From UBA6927 sp022447855 (GTDB lineage: Bacteria > Chloroflexota > Dehalococcoidia > Lucifugimonadales > UBA6927): 64,000 bases of DNA. Position 1 is the stretch's first letter. Every line of letters begins with the position of its first letter. Shown here in pieces: positions 1 through 8,762 of this stretch. The DNA is taken from the NCBI GenBank assembly GCA_022447855.1, contig JAKUTX010000005.1, forward strand, positions 1 through 64,000, given 5' to 3'. Below the pieces are notes generated by a model. The model saw nothing but the letters and a program-made list of their open reading frames with translations. It was not told the origin of the DNA and did no database searches. Position numbers and translations under genes: made by a program.

Positions 1-1
1 C

Positions 2-205
2 ATTGACTCTTTTGGTGATGAGTATGTATCTGGCTTTGCACTTATGTTCCCTGCCTTGTTGTTATGGATACTTTTGACAACAACATGTGTACTTGGCTGT
101 GTGAGATTGTCTAGAACCGGACTTCCACAACCACTTAAATGGTTTCTTATAATACTTTCGTCGAGTCCGGCTTGGATAATTCCAGCGATATTTATCATGG
201 TCTGA
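2..205 (+). CDS. C-terminal fragment of a membrane protein
   Basis: The reading frame is open from the left edge of the window and ends at TGA 203-205, leaving 67 residues. The visible part has two long hydrophobic stretches, roughly residues 12-36 and 49-67, joined by a short loop with two Arg and one Lys. This is the pattern of the last two membrane spans of an integral membrane protein. Nothing is diagnostic of a family. The start lies outside the window. It converges on the lactonase gene at 424, with a short unit at 232-405 between them. Confidence 0.6.
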   Translation: MDSFGDEYVSGFALMFPALLLWILLTTTCVLGCVRLSRTGLPQPLKWFLIILSSSPAWIIPAIFIMV

Positions 206-231
206 CAATTTAATTTTTATAAAAGGACATG

Positions 232-237
232 TATAAT
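232..237 (+). promoter_or_regulatory. -10-like box of a short transcription unit
   Basis: A perfect TATAAT lies 62 nt upstream of the ATG at 299, in a gap between convergent genes. The best -35 at 17-bp spacing is a weak TTTAAT (209-214). If used, it would give a leader of about 55 nt before the small reading frame. Confidence 0.35.
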
Positions 238-298
238 CCGCAACAACTTTATTATCACTAGCTACTGGATAAGTTATTAGGCAAATAAAGGAACACGT

Positions 299-388
299 AT
301 GAGCGATAGTTCGAACGAACCAGAGATTAGATGCGATATTAGGGTGAGTGGTTGTACCTGAGGTTGTACAAGCCCTATATTGAGGTAA
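299..388 (+). CDS. Candidate micropeptide with in-frame UGA (possible Sec)
   Basis: An ATG is preceded by AAAGGA with 6-nt spacing. It opens 20 codons ending in Cys-Thr and reaches TGA at 359-361. Reading through gives Gly-Cys-Thr-Ser-Pro-Ile-Leu-Arg and then TAA at 386-388, for 29 residues in all. The UGA sits inside a 12-nt in-frame repeat (GGTTGTAC at 350 and 362), so the peptide reads GCTU-GCTS. A hairpin begins 17 nt after the UGA. Because this genome decodes UGA as selenocysteine (selA, selD and tRNA-Sec are in this window), a tiny selenopeptide is possible. A 20-residue peptide, a leader or a non-coding RNA are all equally open. I know of no homologous family. Confidence 0.25.
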
Positions 389-405
389 TCTGTAGGCGCC
401 TCAAT
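379..405 (+). other. Stem-loop after the UGA of the small ORF
   Basis: A perfect 7-bp stem ATTGAGG (379-385) / CCTCAAT (399-405) encloses 13 nt. Inside, U389-G396 and C390-G395 can close a UGUA apical loop. Distance from the UGA is 17 nt, within the usual range for bacterial SECIS elements, which like a GU in the apical loop. No T-run follows on either strand, so it is not a typical intrinsic terminator, although it lies between convergent genes. Confidence 0.35.
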
Positions 406-423
406 CCCTGTAATACCACAAAG

Positions 424-1449
424 TTATTCGATATCGTTAACTATTATCCACATAGGCTCCAACCCCACATTAATTTCAGATACTTTATTCAGATCGCCGG
501 TTTCTTGGTCAATCTTAAAACAGAATAAATTACCTGTATTCAGTCCTGCGGCAAAAAGATGCTGATCAAAATTATCTAACATTATTGCTCTTGGTACAGG
601 ATCAGTATTTGTATGTCCAATACTTCTTAATGTTCCATCGTTTGGATTTATTGAATAGCTTGCTACGCTATTATGTCCTCTATTTGGCGCAAAAAGAAAT
701 TTCCCATTCTGGGTAATTTGAATTTGAGCGCAAGAATTTTCGCCATTGAAATTTTCGGGCAAATTTGAGATTTTTTGAAATGGTTTGAGAGTTCCTGTTT
801 GGGTGCTCATGTGATAAGCCGATATACTGGAATCTTGTTCATTGCTAAAATAAATTATGGGCATTTTTGGATGAAAGACGTAGTGCCTAGGTCCCAATTC
901 TTCATTAGGAGAAAATTGGGGAGGAACATTAGGTGATAATTTTCCATTATGCTCATTAAATATGAATTGCCAAATTTGATTTGGGCCATTTCCGCCAGAT
1001 ATATGAGGGACAAAAACGTATTTATTTGAAGGGTCTGCTTGCATTGAATGAGCACCTTTAGCCGTAGATATCCATTCGATTGGATTTTGTTCTACAGAGC
1101 CATCGGCATTCAATTTATGTACAGCACATGCTTTACCTTCGTAATATGATGAGAATAGGAAGTTTCCTTTTCTGTCAGACCATAAGCAATTTGGATCTGA
1201 TGGTAGCTTTGCGTTTTCTCCGATGTGGATTAGGGAACCATCTGATTGATCAATCTTGTAGCATGCAATGTCTGGAATACCCCTTCTTCCTACATATAGA
1301 AATCTTTTCGATACACTTAGTGCAAGAGGAGCAGGTTTCCCAGGTATCTTAAGCTCAGAAATTTTAGATATCTCCCCAGTGGATTTATCCAAAGATAAGA
1401 TGTTAATTTTGTTTTCAGCCGATGATGTAACATATATATACGTTTTCAT
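424..1449 (-). CDS. Lactonase family beta-propeller (6-phosphogluconolactonase-like)
   Basis: This 341-residue protein starts directly with a propeller blade (YIYVTSS...) and repeats the pattern 'LYVGRRG', 'LFSSYYEG', 'VFVPHISG', 'IYFSNE', 'LFAPNRGHNS', 'LFAAGLNTG'. That matches the seven-bladed lactonase fold of the YbhE/Pgl group (COG2706), of normal length. Members hydrolyse 6-phosphogluconolactone or related sugar lactones in the cytoplasm. The HNS and final MWI(I) strands are typical. It has no signal peptide. It is the last gene of the minus-strand run, 18 nt after recO. The exact lactone cannot be read from sequence; the window also has a second, unrelated lactonase type (SMP-30, 27.8 kb). 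Confidence 0.8.
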   Translation of the reverse strand: MKTYIYVTSSAENKINILSLDKSTGEISKISELKIPGKPAPLALSVSKRFLYVGRRGIPDIACYKIDQSDGSLIHIGENAKLPSDPNCLWSDRKGNFLFSSYYEGKACAVHKLNADGSVEQNPIEWISTAKGAHSMQADPSNKYVFVPHISGGNGPNQIWQFIFNEHNGKLSPNVPPQFSPNEELGPRHYVFHPKMPIIYFSNEQDSSISAYHMSTQTGTLKPFQKISNLPENFNGENSCAQIQITQNGKFLFAPNRGHNSVASYSINPNDGTLRSIGHTNTDPVPRAIMLDNFDQHLFAAGLNTGNLFCFKIDQETGDLNKVSEINVGLEPMWIIVNDIE

Positions 1450-1467
1450 GTTTCCTCTTTCTTGTGT

Positions 1468-2220
1468 TTAGATGATGCTCATAAATTTTAAGGTTTTGAT
1501 TTCTTTTTCTGCAAGGAACTTCATATGTTCTGTAAGTACTCTTTCAAGGTCATCACGGGTTTCATTTGTTAGTGAAAGGTCGCAAGATTTTTTTGCTCCT
1601 TCACGTATTAAATATCGTAGAACTTTCAATGTATTAAATGGCAATTTATTTAATTGGTCTGGAGAGTGTATTCTACAACTTGGGCATAAAACTCCGCCAC
1701 CGCCATGGCTAAAAAGATGATCGTGTGGGTTTAAGGGTTTTCGACAATGGATGCATGAAAAAAAATCAATCATAAATCCAGATATTTCCAACAATTTCAA
1801 TTCAAAGTTTCGAATCCACATTTTGTTAGAATTTCCTGAATCCAATACCTTTAGGGTGTTAAAAAATAAGCTATACAGATTTTCGGAAGGAGCTCCTTCT
1901 ACAGTAAAAATATCTGTTAGTTCGGCAATGTATAGTGCTCTTGACGTAGATGCCAAATCTTCTTTGATTGTACGGAAAGTTTCAAGTGCATAAGCTTCAG
2001 ATAGTATGTCTAAATTTCTACCTCGAGCCACTGAAACAGATACTAAATTCAGTAGGTCTATAGTTCCAGATAATTTACTTTTTGGTTTTCTTACACCTTT
2101 GGCAACAGCTCTAATTTTGAGACCTTTAGAAGTAATTATTGTAATTATTTTATCTGATTCTCCCAGAGGTATTTGCTTGACTATAATTCCTTCAGATTTA
2201 TAGATTCTAGATCTGGGCAT
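1468..2220 (-). CDS. recO: DNA repair protein RecO
   Basis: This 250-residue protein has an N-terminal OB-fold (about 1-80) opening with the RecO hallmark 'GIIVKQIPLGESDKI'. A helical domain follows, then a four-cysteine zinc site at C156, C159, C179 and C182. RecO anneals SSB-coated strands and, with RecR, loads RecA at gaps in the RecFOR pathway. It lies 26 nt downstream of recR on the same strand, so the two partners are very likely co-transcribed. Length is normal for the family. Confidence 0.93.
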   Translation of the reverse strand: MPRSRIYKSEGIIVKQIPLGESDKIITIITSKGLKIRAVAKGVRKPKSKLSGTIDLLNLVSVSVARGRNLDILSEAYALETFRTIKEDLASTSRALYIAELTDIFTVEGAPSENLYSLFFNTLKVLDSGNSNKMWIRNFELKLLEISGFMIDFFSCIHCRKPLNPHDHLFSHGGGGVLCPSCRIHSPDQLNKLPFNTLKVLRYLIREGAKKSCDLSLTNETRDDLERVLTEHMKFLAEKEIKTLKFMSII

Positions 2221-2246
2221 TTAAATTTCCTCGACAAAAAAATTAA

Positions 2247-2861
2247 TCAGAATTCCTGTCTTCCTTCTAATGCTCTGCTTAATGTGATTTCGTCTGCATA
2301 TTCTAAATCTCCTCCAACTGGTAATCCCCTTGCTGGACGAGTAATTCTAGATACATTTTCAGAAGCTAGGTTATGTATATACATTGCAGTAGCTTCTCCT
2401 TCAAGGTTTGGATTCATAGCCAAGATTAACTCTTCAACAGATTTTTCGGAGATTCTTTTTAGTAATGAAGGAATTTTGAGATCTTCGGGCCCAATTCCAT
2501 TGAGAGGTGAAATTACTCCGTGTATTACATGATAAAGTCCACTGAATGACCTGGTGCGTTCCAACGCTATTACGTCCAGAGGCTCTTCGACGACACATAT
2601 TCTAGAATGATCCCTTGAAGGGTTGGTGCAAAGTTCACAAATTTCTTGTTCAGTAATGTTGTGACAAATTGAACAAAACCTAATCTTTGCTTTGATATCC
2701 TTAATTGCATCTGACAAAGCGAATGCATTGTTTTCTGGCATCCTGATCAGAAAATATGTTAATCTTTGGGCTGTTTTTGGTCCAATTCCTGGTAATTTAC
2801 TTAATTCATTTATTAGTTGGGTTACCACTGGAGACCAGTTAGTTTCATGGTTATAAGTCAA
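2247..2861 (-). CDS. recR: Recombination mediator RecR
   Basis: This 204-residue protein has a helix-hairpin-helix near LPGIGPK (23-29), a zinc finger at C63, C66, C75 and C78, and a Toprim domain starting with ICVVEEPLDVIALE (88-101). RecR forms a ring clamp that works with RecO in gap repair. It sits between ybaB and recO, the dnaX-ybaB-recR order common in bacteria, extended here by recO. The stop is TGA, but no Cys-rich extension follows, so it is an ordinary stop. Confidence 0.95.
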   Translation of the reverse strand: MTYNHETNWSPVVTQLINELSKLPGIGPKTAQRLTYFLIRMPENNAFALSDAIKDIKAKIRFCSICHNITEQEICELCTNPSRDHSRICVVEEPLDVIALERTRSFSGLYHVIHGVISPLNGIGPEDLKIPSLLKRISEKSVEELILAMNPNLEGEATAMYIHNLASENVSRITRPARGLPVGGDLEYADEITLSRALEGRQEF

Positions 2862-2884
2862 TTTAGTGTCCCATTAATTCCATT

Positions 2885-3193
2885 CTATGAAAGTCCGGGG
2901 ATATTCATACCACCAGTAACGGCATTCATTTTCTCTGAAGCCATTTGCTGGGCCTTCGATAGACCTTCGTTAATTGCTGCTTGGACAAGATCTTCTAGCA
3001 TTTCAACGTCTTCAGGATCGACTACATCTTTGGATATTTTCAAAGATTCTAATGTCATTTTACCTGTGACTCTTACTGTTACTACTCCACCCCCGGAAGT
3101 AGCTTCAACAGACGAAGATTCTACTTCTTGTTGAACTTGTAGCATTTGCTTTTGTAGTTCTTGTGCTTGTTTAAGCATTTTACGATTCATCAT
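2885..3193 (-). CDS. ybaB: YbaB/EbfC nucleoid-associated protein
   Basis: This 102-residue protein has a glutamine-rich N-terminal helix (about 7-28) and then a GGGVVTVRVTGK core strand set, as in the YbaB/EbfC family. These small dimers bind DNA and are linked to dnaX and recR by position in many genomes. The start overlaps the end of dnaX by 14 nt, and recR follows 23 nt later, so the order here is the standard one. Confidence 0.92.
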   Translation of the reverse strand: MMNRKMLKQAQELQKQMLQVQQEVESSSVEATSGGGVVTVRVTGKMTLESLKISKDVVDPEDVEMLEDLVQAAINEGLSKAQQMASEKMNAVTGGMNIPGLS

Positions 3194-4871
3194 ATGTTTC
3201 CTCCATTTTTTCCTTTTTGGATACTACTCTAGCTCCCATGGTTTCTAGTTGGCGAACCAGAGGACTTGTTTGTCTACCAATTACAGAGTTTTTTTCACCA
3301 GTTTCATTAATCACAGCCAATTCTATAGAAAGATTTTGCTTCCATAGTGATTCAATTGCCTCACTAAAAGTTTTAGAAATTCTAGAGTCGGAGAGTTCTT
3401 CTTGCATTCTTTCCATGTTTGATCGATGGGCGAACTTAAAGGTTATTTTGTCATTATTGATTTCATAACCTTTACAGGAATGTAATAGTCCTCCAAGCTT
3501 AAACTTTTTCCCTTCATGTCTGAGTGTTTTTGCCAGATCTTTAATTGGCGCAGTATCATTTGTGGGGTTCTGGTTTTCGTTGTTGACAGTGACGGGGGTG
3601 GGTTGATCAACTTCCGAGTTGGTTTTAGAATTTTCTAAAATTTCTGGATCAGGTTTTAGAGATTTGGAAGTGGTTACGTTTTTGGGTTTTGAAGTAGTTG
3701 TAGGAGACTTTTGCTGGTTTATGGGGTTTGAAATTACCGATTTAGGCGTAGAGATTAATGGAGTTTCAGAATTAATTTTAATTGGTGATTCTGCCACTGC
3801 TGATTCTACCATTGCTAATTCCAATCCCAGCGGTGTTCCTCCATCGGATCCAACATCTGCGGTTGAAAAGATTTTTAACGAATGTATGATTTGATCCATT
3901 GATGTTTTGTCAGCTAATGAACTTAATTGAGCTTCAATTTCTTCTTTGTAACCTAATGAAGATTTCGAAGTGACTTTAAGATGCATTGTAGCCCTTAAGA
4001 AGTCCAATAAACTATTTTTTAACATTCGCATGTCTTCGCCAGAGGTTGCTATATTGTGAATAGCATTTAAGCCTTCACTGACTGATCCACTTAGTATGTA
4101 TGAAGTCAATTCTAAAGTTGATTTGTCTTCTGAAATCCCAATAAAGTTTCGTACAGATTCTTCAGAGACATTATTTTCAAATGCAACAGATAACTGTTCT
4201 AGAAGATTTTCTGCATCACGCATTCCACCATTAGAATGTCGCGCAATAAGTCTTAAAGCCTCAGTAGAAGCATCAATTTTCTCGAACTCACAAATAGATG
4301 ATAATTTTTCAACGATTTGGTCAATTGTGATTCTACGGAAATCAAATCGTTGGCATCTTGAGATGATTGTTGCAGGTACCTTATGAATTTCTGTTGTTGC
4401 TAAAATAAATATTGCATGTGATGGAGGCTCTTCGAGTGTTTTTAATAATGCGTTGAATGCAGGTTCAGTTAACATGTGAACTTCATCAATAATGTATATT
4501 TTAAATTTCCCGATTGCTGGAGAAAAATGGATCTTTTCACTTATTTCTCTGATGCCGTCTATACTACGGTTACTTGCAGCATCAATTTCAATTAAATCCA
4601 TTGCAGTACCTTCATTGATTGACTGGCAAAGGTCACACTGGTTGTCTGGTTCTCCATTATTCGGCGATGTACAATTTAGTGCTTTTGCAAGGATTCTTGC
4701 AGTACTTGTTTTGCCGGTTCCTCTAGGGCCACAAAATAAGTATGCATGAGCAATATGATTAATGGACATTGCACGATGCAAAATTGTAGTTACATGGGTT
4801 TGTCCCATGATTTCTGATAGACTGGATGGACGCCATTTCCTATAAAATACGTCAGTCATTCCCGGATCCAT
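3180..4871 (-). CDS. dnaX: DNA polymerase III subunits gamma/tau
   Basis: This 563-residue clamp-loader ATPase has the Walker A motif GPRGTGKT (48-55), a DEVHM Walker B box, the SRC sensor 'IISRCQRF' and the usual gamma/tau core to about residue 370. A Ser/Thr/Pro/Asn-rich linker and a C-terminal tau-like domain follow. The zinc module has Cys 67, 79 and 82, but the usual fourth Cys is Ile at 85, a small oddity. The gene overlaps ybeY by 20 nt at its start and ybaB by 14 nt at its end. A second ATG (Met5, 4859) reads directly into the conserved YRKWRP motif and may be the true start. Confidence 0.95.
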   Translation of the reverse strand: MDPGMTDVFYRKWRPSSLSEIMGQTHVTTILHRAMSINHIAHAYLFCGPRGTGKTSTARILAKALNCTSPNNGEPDNQCDLCQSINEGTAMDLIEIDAASNRSIDGIREISEKIHFSPAIGKFKIYIIDEVHMLTEPAFNALLKTLEEPPSHAIFILATTEIHKVPATIISRCQRFDFRRITIDQIVEKLSSICEFEKIDASTEALRLIARHSNGGMRDAENLLEQLSVAFENNVSEESVRNFIGISEDKSTLELTSYILSGSVSEGLNAIHNIATSGEDMRMLKNSLLDFLRATMHLKVTSKSSLGYKEEIEAQLSSLADKTSMDQIIHSLKIFSTADVGSDGGTPLGLELAMVESAVAESPIKINSETPLISTPKSVISNPINQQKSPTTTSKPKNVTTSKSLKPDPEILENSKTNSEVDQPTPVTVNNENQNPTNDTAPIKDLAKTLRHEGKKFKLGGLLHSCKGYEINNDKITFKFAHRSNMERMQEELSDSRISKTFSEAIESLWKQNLSIELAVINETGEKNSVIGRQTSPLVRQLETMGARVVSKKEKMEETYDES

Positions 4872-5379
4872 TCTTTAATGCCTGGTCAATTTTAAGGTTC
4901 ATTTCATGTTCTTCGTTGGGGTCACGGTGGTCATAGCCAAGTAAGTGTAGCACACCATGTGATAAGAGATGATTTAATTCTTTCTTTGTTGAAATATTTG
5001 ATGTTTTTGCTTGTCTTTGCGCCTGGGGGAAAGAGATGAAAATCTCACCCAGATCTAGTGCAGTTGTTATATCAGGAGGTAGAATGAATTCCTCGTCTTC
5101 ATCCCAAAATGAGGTTGGAGAATCTGACCCGTAATAAACACCTTGAGTTTTGAATCCAAATGCAAGCACGTCTGTTGTATTGTCGATTCCTCGAAACTGA
5201 TTGTTGAGCCTTTGGATTTCTTCGTCATCAGTAATTACTATAATTACTTGAGCATCTGTTGAGGTTTCGCCTTCAACCAAAGTGTCAATTACAACTTTGA
5301 CTAATTCGCTTTCAGAAATTAAGGCTACAAAATCTGGATCGACATGGATTGTAATATTTGGAGATAAGCTTTGATCCAT
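4852..5379 (-). CDS. ybeY: Endoribonuclease YbeY (rRNA maturation factor)
   Basis: This 175-residue protein ends with the zinc-binding signature HGVLHLLGYDH, followed by an Asp/Glu-rich stretch. This is the UPF0054/YbeY hallmark (H-x3-H-x5-H). YbeY acts in 16S rRNA 3' processing and ribosome quality control. The internal part, about 75-95, carries an acidic insert. It is translationally coupled to dnaX by a 20-nt overlap. HflC lies 61 nt upstream on the same strand. Confidence 0.92.
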   Translation of the reverse strand: MDQSLSPNITIHVDPDFVALISESELVKVVIDTLVEGETSTDAQVIIVITDDEEIQRLNNQFRGIDNTTDVLAFGFKTQGVYYGSDSPTSFWDEDEEFILPPDITTALDLGEIFISFPQAQRQAKTSNISTKKELNHLLSHGVLHLLGYDHRDPNEEHEMNLKIDQALKNGSGND

Positions 5380-5440
5380 TTTTTAATCCAAGAAATCCTT
5401 AGAATTCAATCAATCCATTGGCTTTTACGAGGTAGCAGAT

Positions 5441-6316
5441 TTATTTTTCTTGCATTGGTTGAGGAGACTGCAGGAATTCGAACAAATCACTTTCAGCAGG
5501 AATTACTAAAGTTGAATTTTCTTTAAGTGAACTCGAATATGCTTCCAAGGATCTTTGGAATTTATAAAAATCAGGGCTTTGGCCAACGGCCTCTGCAAAT
5601 ATAGATATAGATTCTGCTTCACCTGCACCACGAACTATGTTAGCATCACGCTCTGCCTCAGCACGAATAATAGCAGTCTGTCTGTCTACAGAAGATCGTA
5701 TTTCTGCATCCTGCTGCGCACCTTCAGCTCTTTCTCTATCAGCGATCCTTTTACGTTCTGCACGCATTCTTTCATAAATACTTTCAGAAATCTCTGGAGG
5801 AAAGTCAGCTCGCTTCATTCTTACATCTATTATTACAATCCCAAATTCAGACAATTGCGGGGCAACTGCGTCACGAACGTTGTTCATGATTTTTGATCTA
5901 CTAGTTCGTATGATTTCTGCTTGAGTATCCTTAGCTATTTCCTCTCGGAGTTCGGAAGAGATAATTGCAATCACACGAGATTGTGCTTGAGCTTCGCTGT
6001 TAAGAGTACGGTAGAACCTAAATGGATCCGTAATTTTACCTCTAGCGTAAATATCAATTACCAGTCGCTTTTTATCTTTTGTTAGAAGCGTATCATCCGG
6101 AGGAGCATCGAATAATAACAATCTTTTATCAAAGTATCTTGTTTGGTCCACGAACGGGGCTTTAATGTTTAATCCCGGAGTCTTAACAGATCTTAAAGGT
6201 TCTCCAAAACGGGTAACGATTGCCATATTTGTTTCGTCCACCACGAAAAAAGCTTGAGGAACAAATATTGCTGCTAGGACTATGATCGCTATAATAATCG
6301 AGGCTAAGGCTTTCAT
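5441..6316 (-). CDS. hflC: SPFH-domain protease modulator HflC
   Basis: This 291-residue protein has an N-terminal membrane anchor (about 5-26) and then an SPFH/prohibitin domain starting 'VVDETNMAIVTRFGEP', with the HflC-typical DRTRYFDKR-like region and a long charged helix (about 180-235). HflC and HflK form a membrane complex that modulates the FtsH protease. It starts 2 nt after hflK on the same strand, so the pair is one operon. Confidence 0.9.
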   Translation of the reverse strand: MKALASIIIAIIVLAAIFVPQAFFVVDETNMAIVTRFGEPLRSVKTPGLNIKAPFVDQTRYFDKRLLLFDAPPDDTLLTKDKKRLVIDIYARGKITDPFRFYRTLNSEAQAQSRVIAIISSELREEIAKDTQAEIIRTSRSKIMNNVRDAVAPQLSEFGIVIIDVRMKRADFPPEISESIYERMRAERKRIADRERAEGAQQDAEIRSSVDRQTAIIRAEAERDANIVRGAGEAESISIFAEAVGQSPDFYKFQRSLEAYSSSLKENSTLVIPAESDLFEFLQSPQPMQEK

Positions 6317-6318
6317 TA

Positions 6319-7350
6319 TTACTCACCTCCCTGCGGATTTGTAATTGTTTGAGTCGATCCATCCAATGGCAAGAACTGAAGCATATTTCCACCAACAGTC
6401 TCACTAATGATGTATTTGGTAACCCCCGGAAGGATTTTTTCCATTGACTCAAGATATAATCTTTGTCGTGTAATATCAGGAGCTTTTTCATATTCTTCTA
6501 AAACTTTCAAGAATTTTTCTGCCTGACCTGTAGCATCAGCAATTCTTTCTTGTCTGAATGCTTCACTAGCTTCTAAAACTCTAGCAGCATCTCCCCTAGC
6601 TCTGGGGAGCTGGTCTTCTTGATAAGCTTGAGCAAGGTTTACGATTTGGGATTTTTCTTCTCGTGCTCTCACTACGTCGTCAAAAGCATCGCGAACTTGC
6701 ATTGGAGCAGAAACCGATTGTAGCTTTACTTCTCTTATGTTTACTCCAGAGCCATATTGATCAAGCAGCTGTTGCATTAGTAGCTTTGTTTCAGCTTGTA
6801 CTGCAGATTTTTCAGTGGTCAGTACATCATCGATGTTTCTAGATCCGACAACTTGTCGAATAGCAGTTTCAGCAACATCCTTCATAGTGGAACCTTCTGG
6901 GTCAACTACTTCAAATAGATAATCTTTTAAGTTTTTAATGTCATACTGTACTACCATCTGGGTTTCAACGATATTTTCGTCACCAGTAATCATCATTGAT
7001 TCAGCTAATACGGAAGTGCTTTCTCCGTTGATTTCACGAAAGCCTAATTCAAGTGTTCTAACTTGATTGACCTGAACTATGTCACGATTTCCAATTGGTG
7101 AAGGGAACCACCATCTTAGACCAGGAGATTCAATTGTCTGAAAGTCACCTAATAATCTAGTAGCGGCTTGTTCTCCAGGCTGAACCGTGTAAACACCTGA
7201 TCCAAGCCACAAAAGAGCTACAAGAATAATGCCGCCTATTAAAAGGAATGGTAGAAATCCACCACCTTTACCAGAAAAGCGTCCACCAAATGAACGAAAT
7301 TTTTCGGTTAGTTGATCAAAGTTTACTTCTGGGTCATCTTGTCTGTACAT
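6319..7350 (-). CDS. hflK: SPFH-domain protease modulator HflK
   Basis: This 343-residue protein has a Gly-rich cytosolic N-terminus, one membrane span at about 33-53 and then a SPFH domain with 'VYTVQPGEQAATRLLG' and 'PGLRWWFPSPIG'. The helical part carries 'ARGDAARVLEASEAFRQERI'. It is the first gene of the hflK-hflC pair and the longer, Gly-rich partner, as expected for HflK. A 62-nt gap separates it from the upstream HEXXH gene. Confidence 0.9.
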   Translation of the reverse strand: MYRQDDPEVNFDQLTEKFRSFGGRFSGKGGGFLPFLLIGGIILVALLWLGSGVYTVQPGEQAATRLLGDFQTIESPGLRWWFPSPIGNRDIVQVNQVRTLELGFREINGESTSVLAESMMITGDENIVETQMVVQYDIKNLKDYLFEVVDPEGSTMKDVAETAIRQVVGSRNIDDVLTTEKSAVQAETKLLMQQLLDQYGSGVNIREVKLQSVSAPMQVRDAFDDVVRAREEKSQIVNLAQAYQEDQLPRARGDAARVLEASEAFRQERIADATGQAEKFLKVLEEYEKAPDITRQRLYLESMEKILPGVTKYIISETVGGNMLQFLPLDGSTQTITNPQGGE

Positions 7351-7412
7351 GATGATTTTCCTTATTAAGAATGGCTAAATTTTATCATATAGATACAAAT
7401 TATGTCCAAGTA

Positions 7413-8630
7413 TTAATTAATGCTTGATTTGTGTAAAAGTTTAGAATATTCATTCATGTTATTTATTTCCAAGACCGCATCTAAAAACTTTTCTAAACTT
7501 GAATAGGAGTTTCTAAGTTGTCTGACTTGAGATCCTATTGGGCTGATTGAAGCTGCACTTTCTCCATAGGTTCCATGAAATGCGAACCAAGCTTGATTAA
7601 GTTTGCGAATGTTATATCCATTTTCATTGAACAGTTTCTTTCGGATATCCATATATTCTTCAGCATCAGCGATTTTGTTTTTTGCAAGAAGAGATTCTGT
7701 TTCAAGGCGAGTGATTTTCATCTCATAGTTAAAATCAAATTTATTTGGTGTTTGGATTTTGGGTGTTTGTGCCAGTTCAAAATTAGATTCAATTGAATCT
7801 TTTGCAAGGTTTGCAATTTCCTCTCCAAATAGAGTTGCGATGGTTTCATTAAGAGTTTTCAGTGAATTAGAATTATGCATGTTTTGTCCTAGGGGATGAA
7901 AAAATGCATAGTGGTGAAACCATTCGTGTGCTGTAATAGTTAAAATCTTGTTTAGAGAAACACCATGAGGAATTGCCGATGGATAAGTTGCAATCCCTCC
8001 GATTTTAGATACCAGTGCTGATAGATTTTCTTCGCGCATTATGCTTTTTTCCAACATATCTGATTCTTCATCAGATATGTTCGGGTTTATTAGCACATCA
8101 TTCAATCGAAAAATTTTATTTCTTGGGGAAGTGATTAAGACATTTGGAGTATCACCAAGATTGATGTCAACAGGGGGAAAGGTTATCTTCCCCCAAGTAG
8201 CCAGATTTTTTTCTGCAAGAACCTTATTTATACGGCTTTCGATGATTTCTTCAACTTCGTTGGTAATTAAATCTCTTTCATGGATAGTTGATTTTAAATT
8301 AAAATTCGAAGAATCAAGTTTGTTGGTCGATAGGCTAGTGTTTTTGTTGTTGATCTGGCGATTTAATTGGATATATTTCAGGACGAGTTGATTTTCGGAA
8401 TCTTTGTTTTTGGATCCAGGAGATATCGACTTGAGTATTTTATTAGCCCATTTTTTAGGGAAATGGTTTACTTCCCAAATGACAAGATTAAATCTATTCC
8501 CTTTTGCGTTAGATGCTTTGTCTAAAAAAGATTGTTCCATTCCATTTTTTGTATCTTGAGGTATTACATGCATTAATGAAACAGCAAAAAAGATTATTAG
8601 AGAAAATACGATTTTTTTGTTACTAATCAA
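7413..8630 (-). CDS. Secreted HEXXH putative zinc metallopeptidase, unassigned family
   Basis: This 405-residue protein has a signal-like N-terminus (KK, then hydrophobic residues 8-24). The motif H235-E236-W-F-H239-H is followed by E262 in 'LNETIATLFGEE', a spacing that fits a gluzincin-type third ligand. The C-terminal third is predicted helical with 'AWFAFHGTYGESAASISPIG', resembling a conserved 'F..Y..Y...' tail of anchored peptidase-like proteins. I recognise no named family. A role in envelope protein turnover is plausible, and the neighbouring HflKC-FtsH membrane quality-control pair fits that idea, but this is inference. Confidence 0.6.
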   Translation of the reverse strand: MISNKKIVFSLIIFFAVSLMHVIPQDTKNGMEQSFLDKASNAKGNRFNLVIWEVNHFPKKWANKILKSISPGSKNKDSENQLVLKYIQLNRQINNKNTSLSTNKLDSSNFNLKSTIHERDLITNEVEEIIESRINKVLAEKNLATWGKITFPPVDINLGDTPNVLITSPRNKIFRLNDVLINPNISDEESDMLEKSIMREENLSALVSKIGGIATYPSAIPHGVSLNKILTITAHEWFHHYAFFHPLGQNMHNSNSLKTLNETIATLFGEEIANLAKDSIESNFELAQTPKIQTPNKFDFNYEMKITRLETESLLAKNKIADAEEYMDIRKKLFNENGYNIRKLNQAWFAFHGTYGESAASISPIGSQVRQLRNSYSSLEKFLDAVLEINNMNEYSKLLHKSSIN

Positions 8631-8762
8631 TAGGCCTACTCGTTAAAAAATTGTAATTTAAAAACCAGGTGAATTATTTTGGTTTTTGGTGAATAATTAT
8701 CTTATCAATTTTTTAGGTTTCTATCAGTTGAAGTATAGTGATTTAATTTCGGAGCTAAAATC

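Noticed and set aside
350..369. GGTTGTAC direct repeat as an attachment site
   Set aside because: The copies are 12 nt apart and in frame in a short unit; there is no integrase or element boundary.
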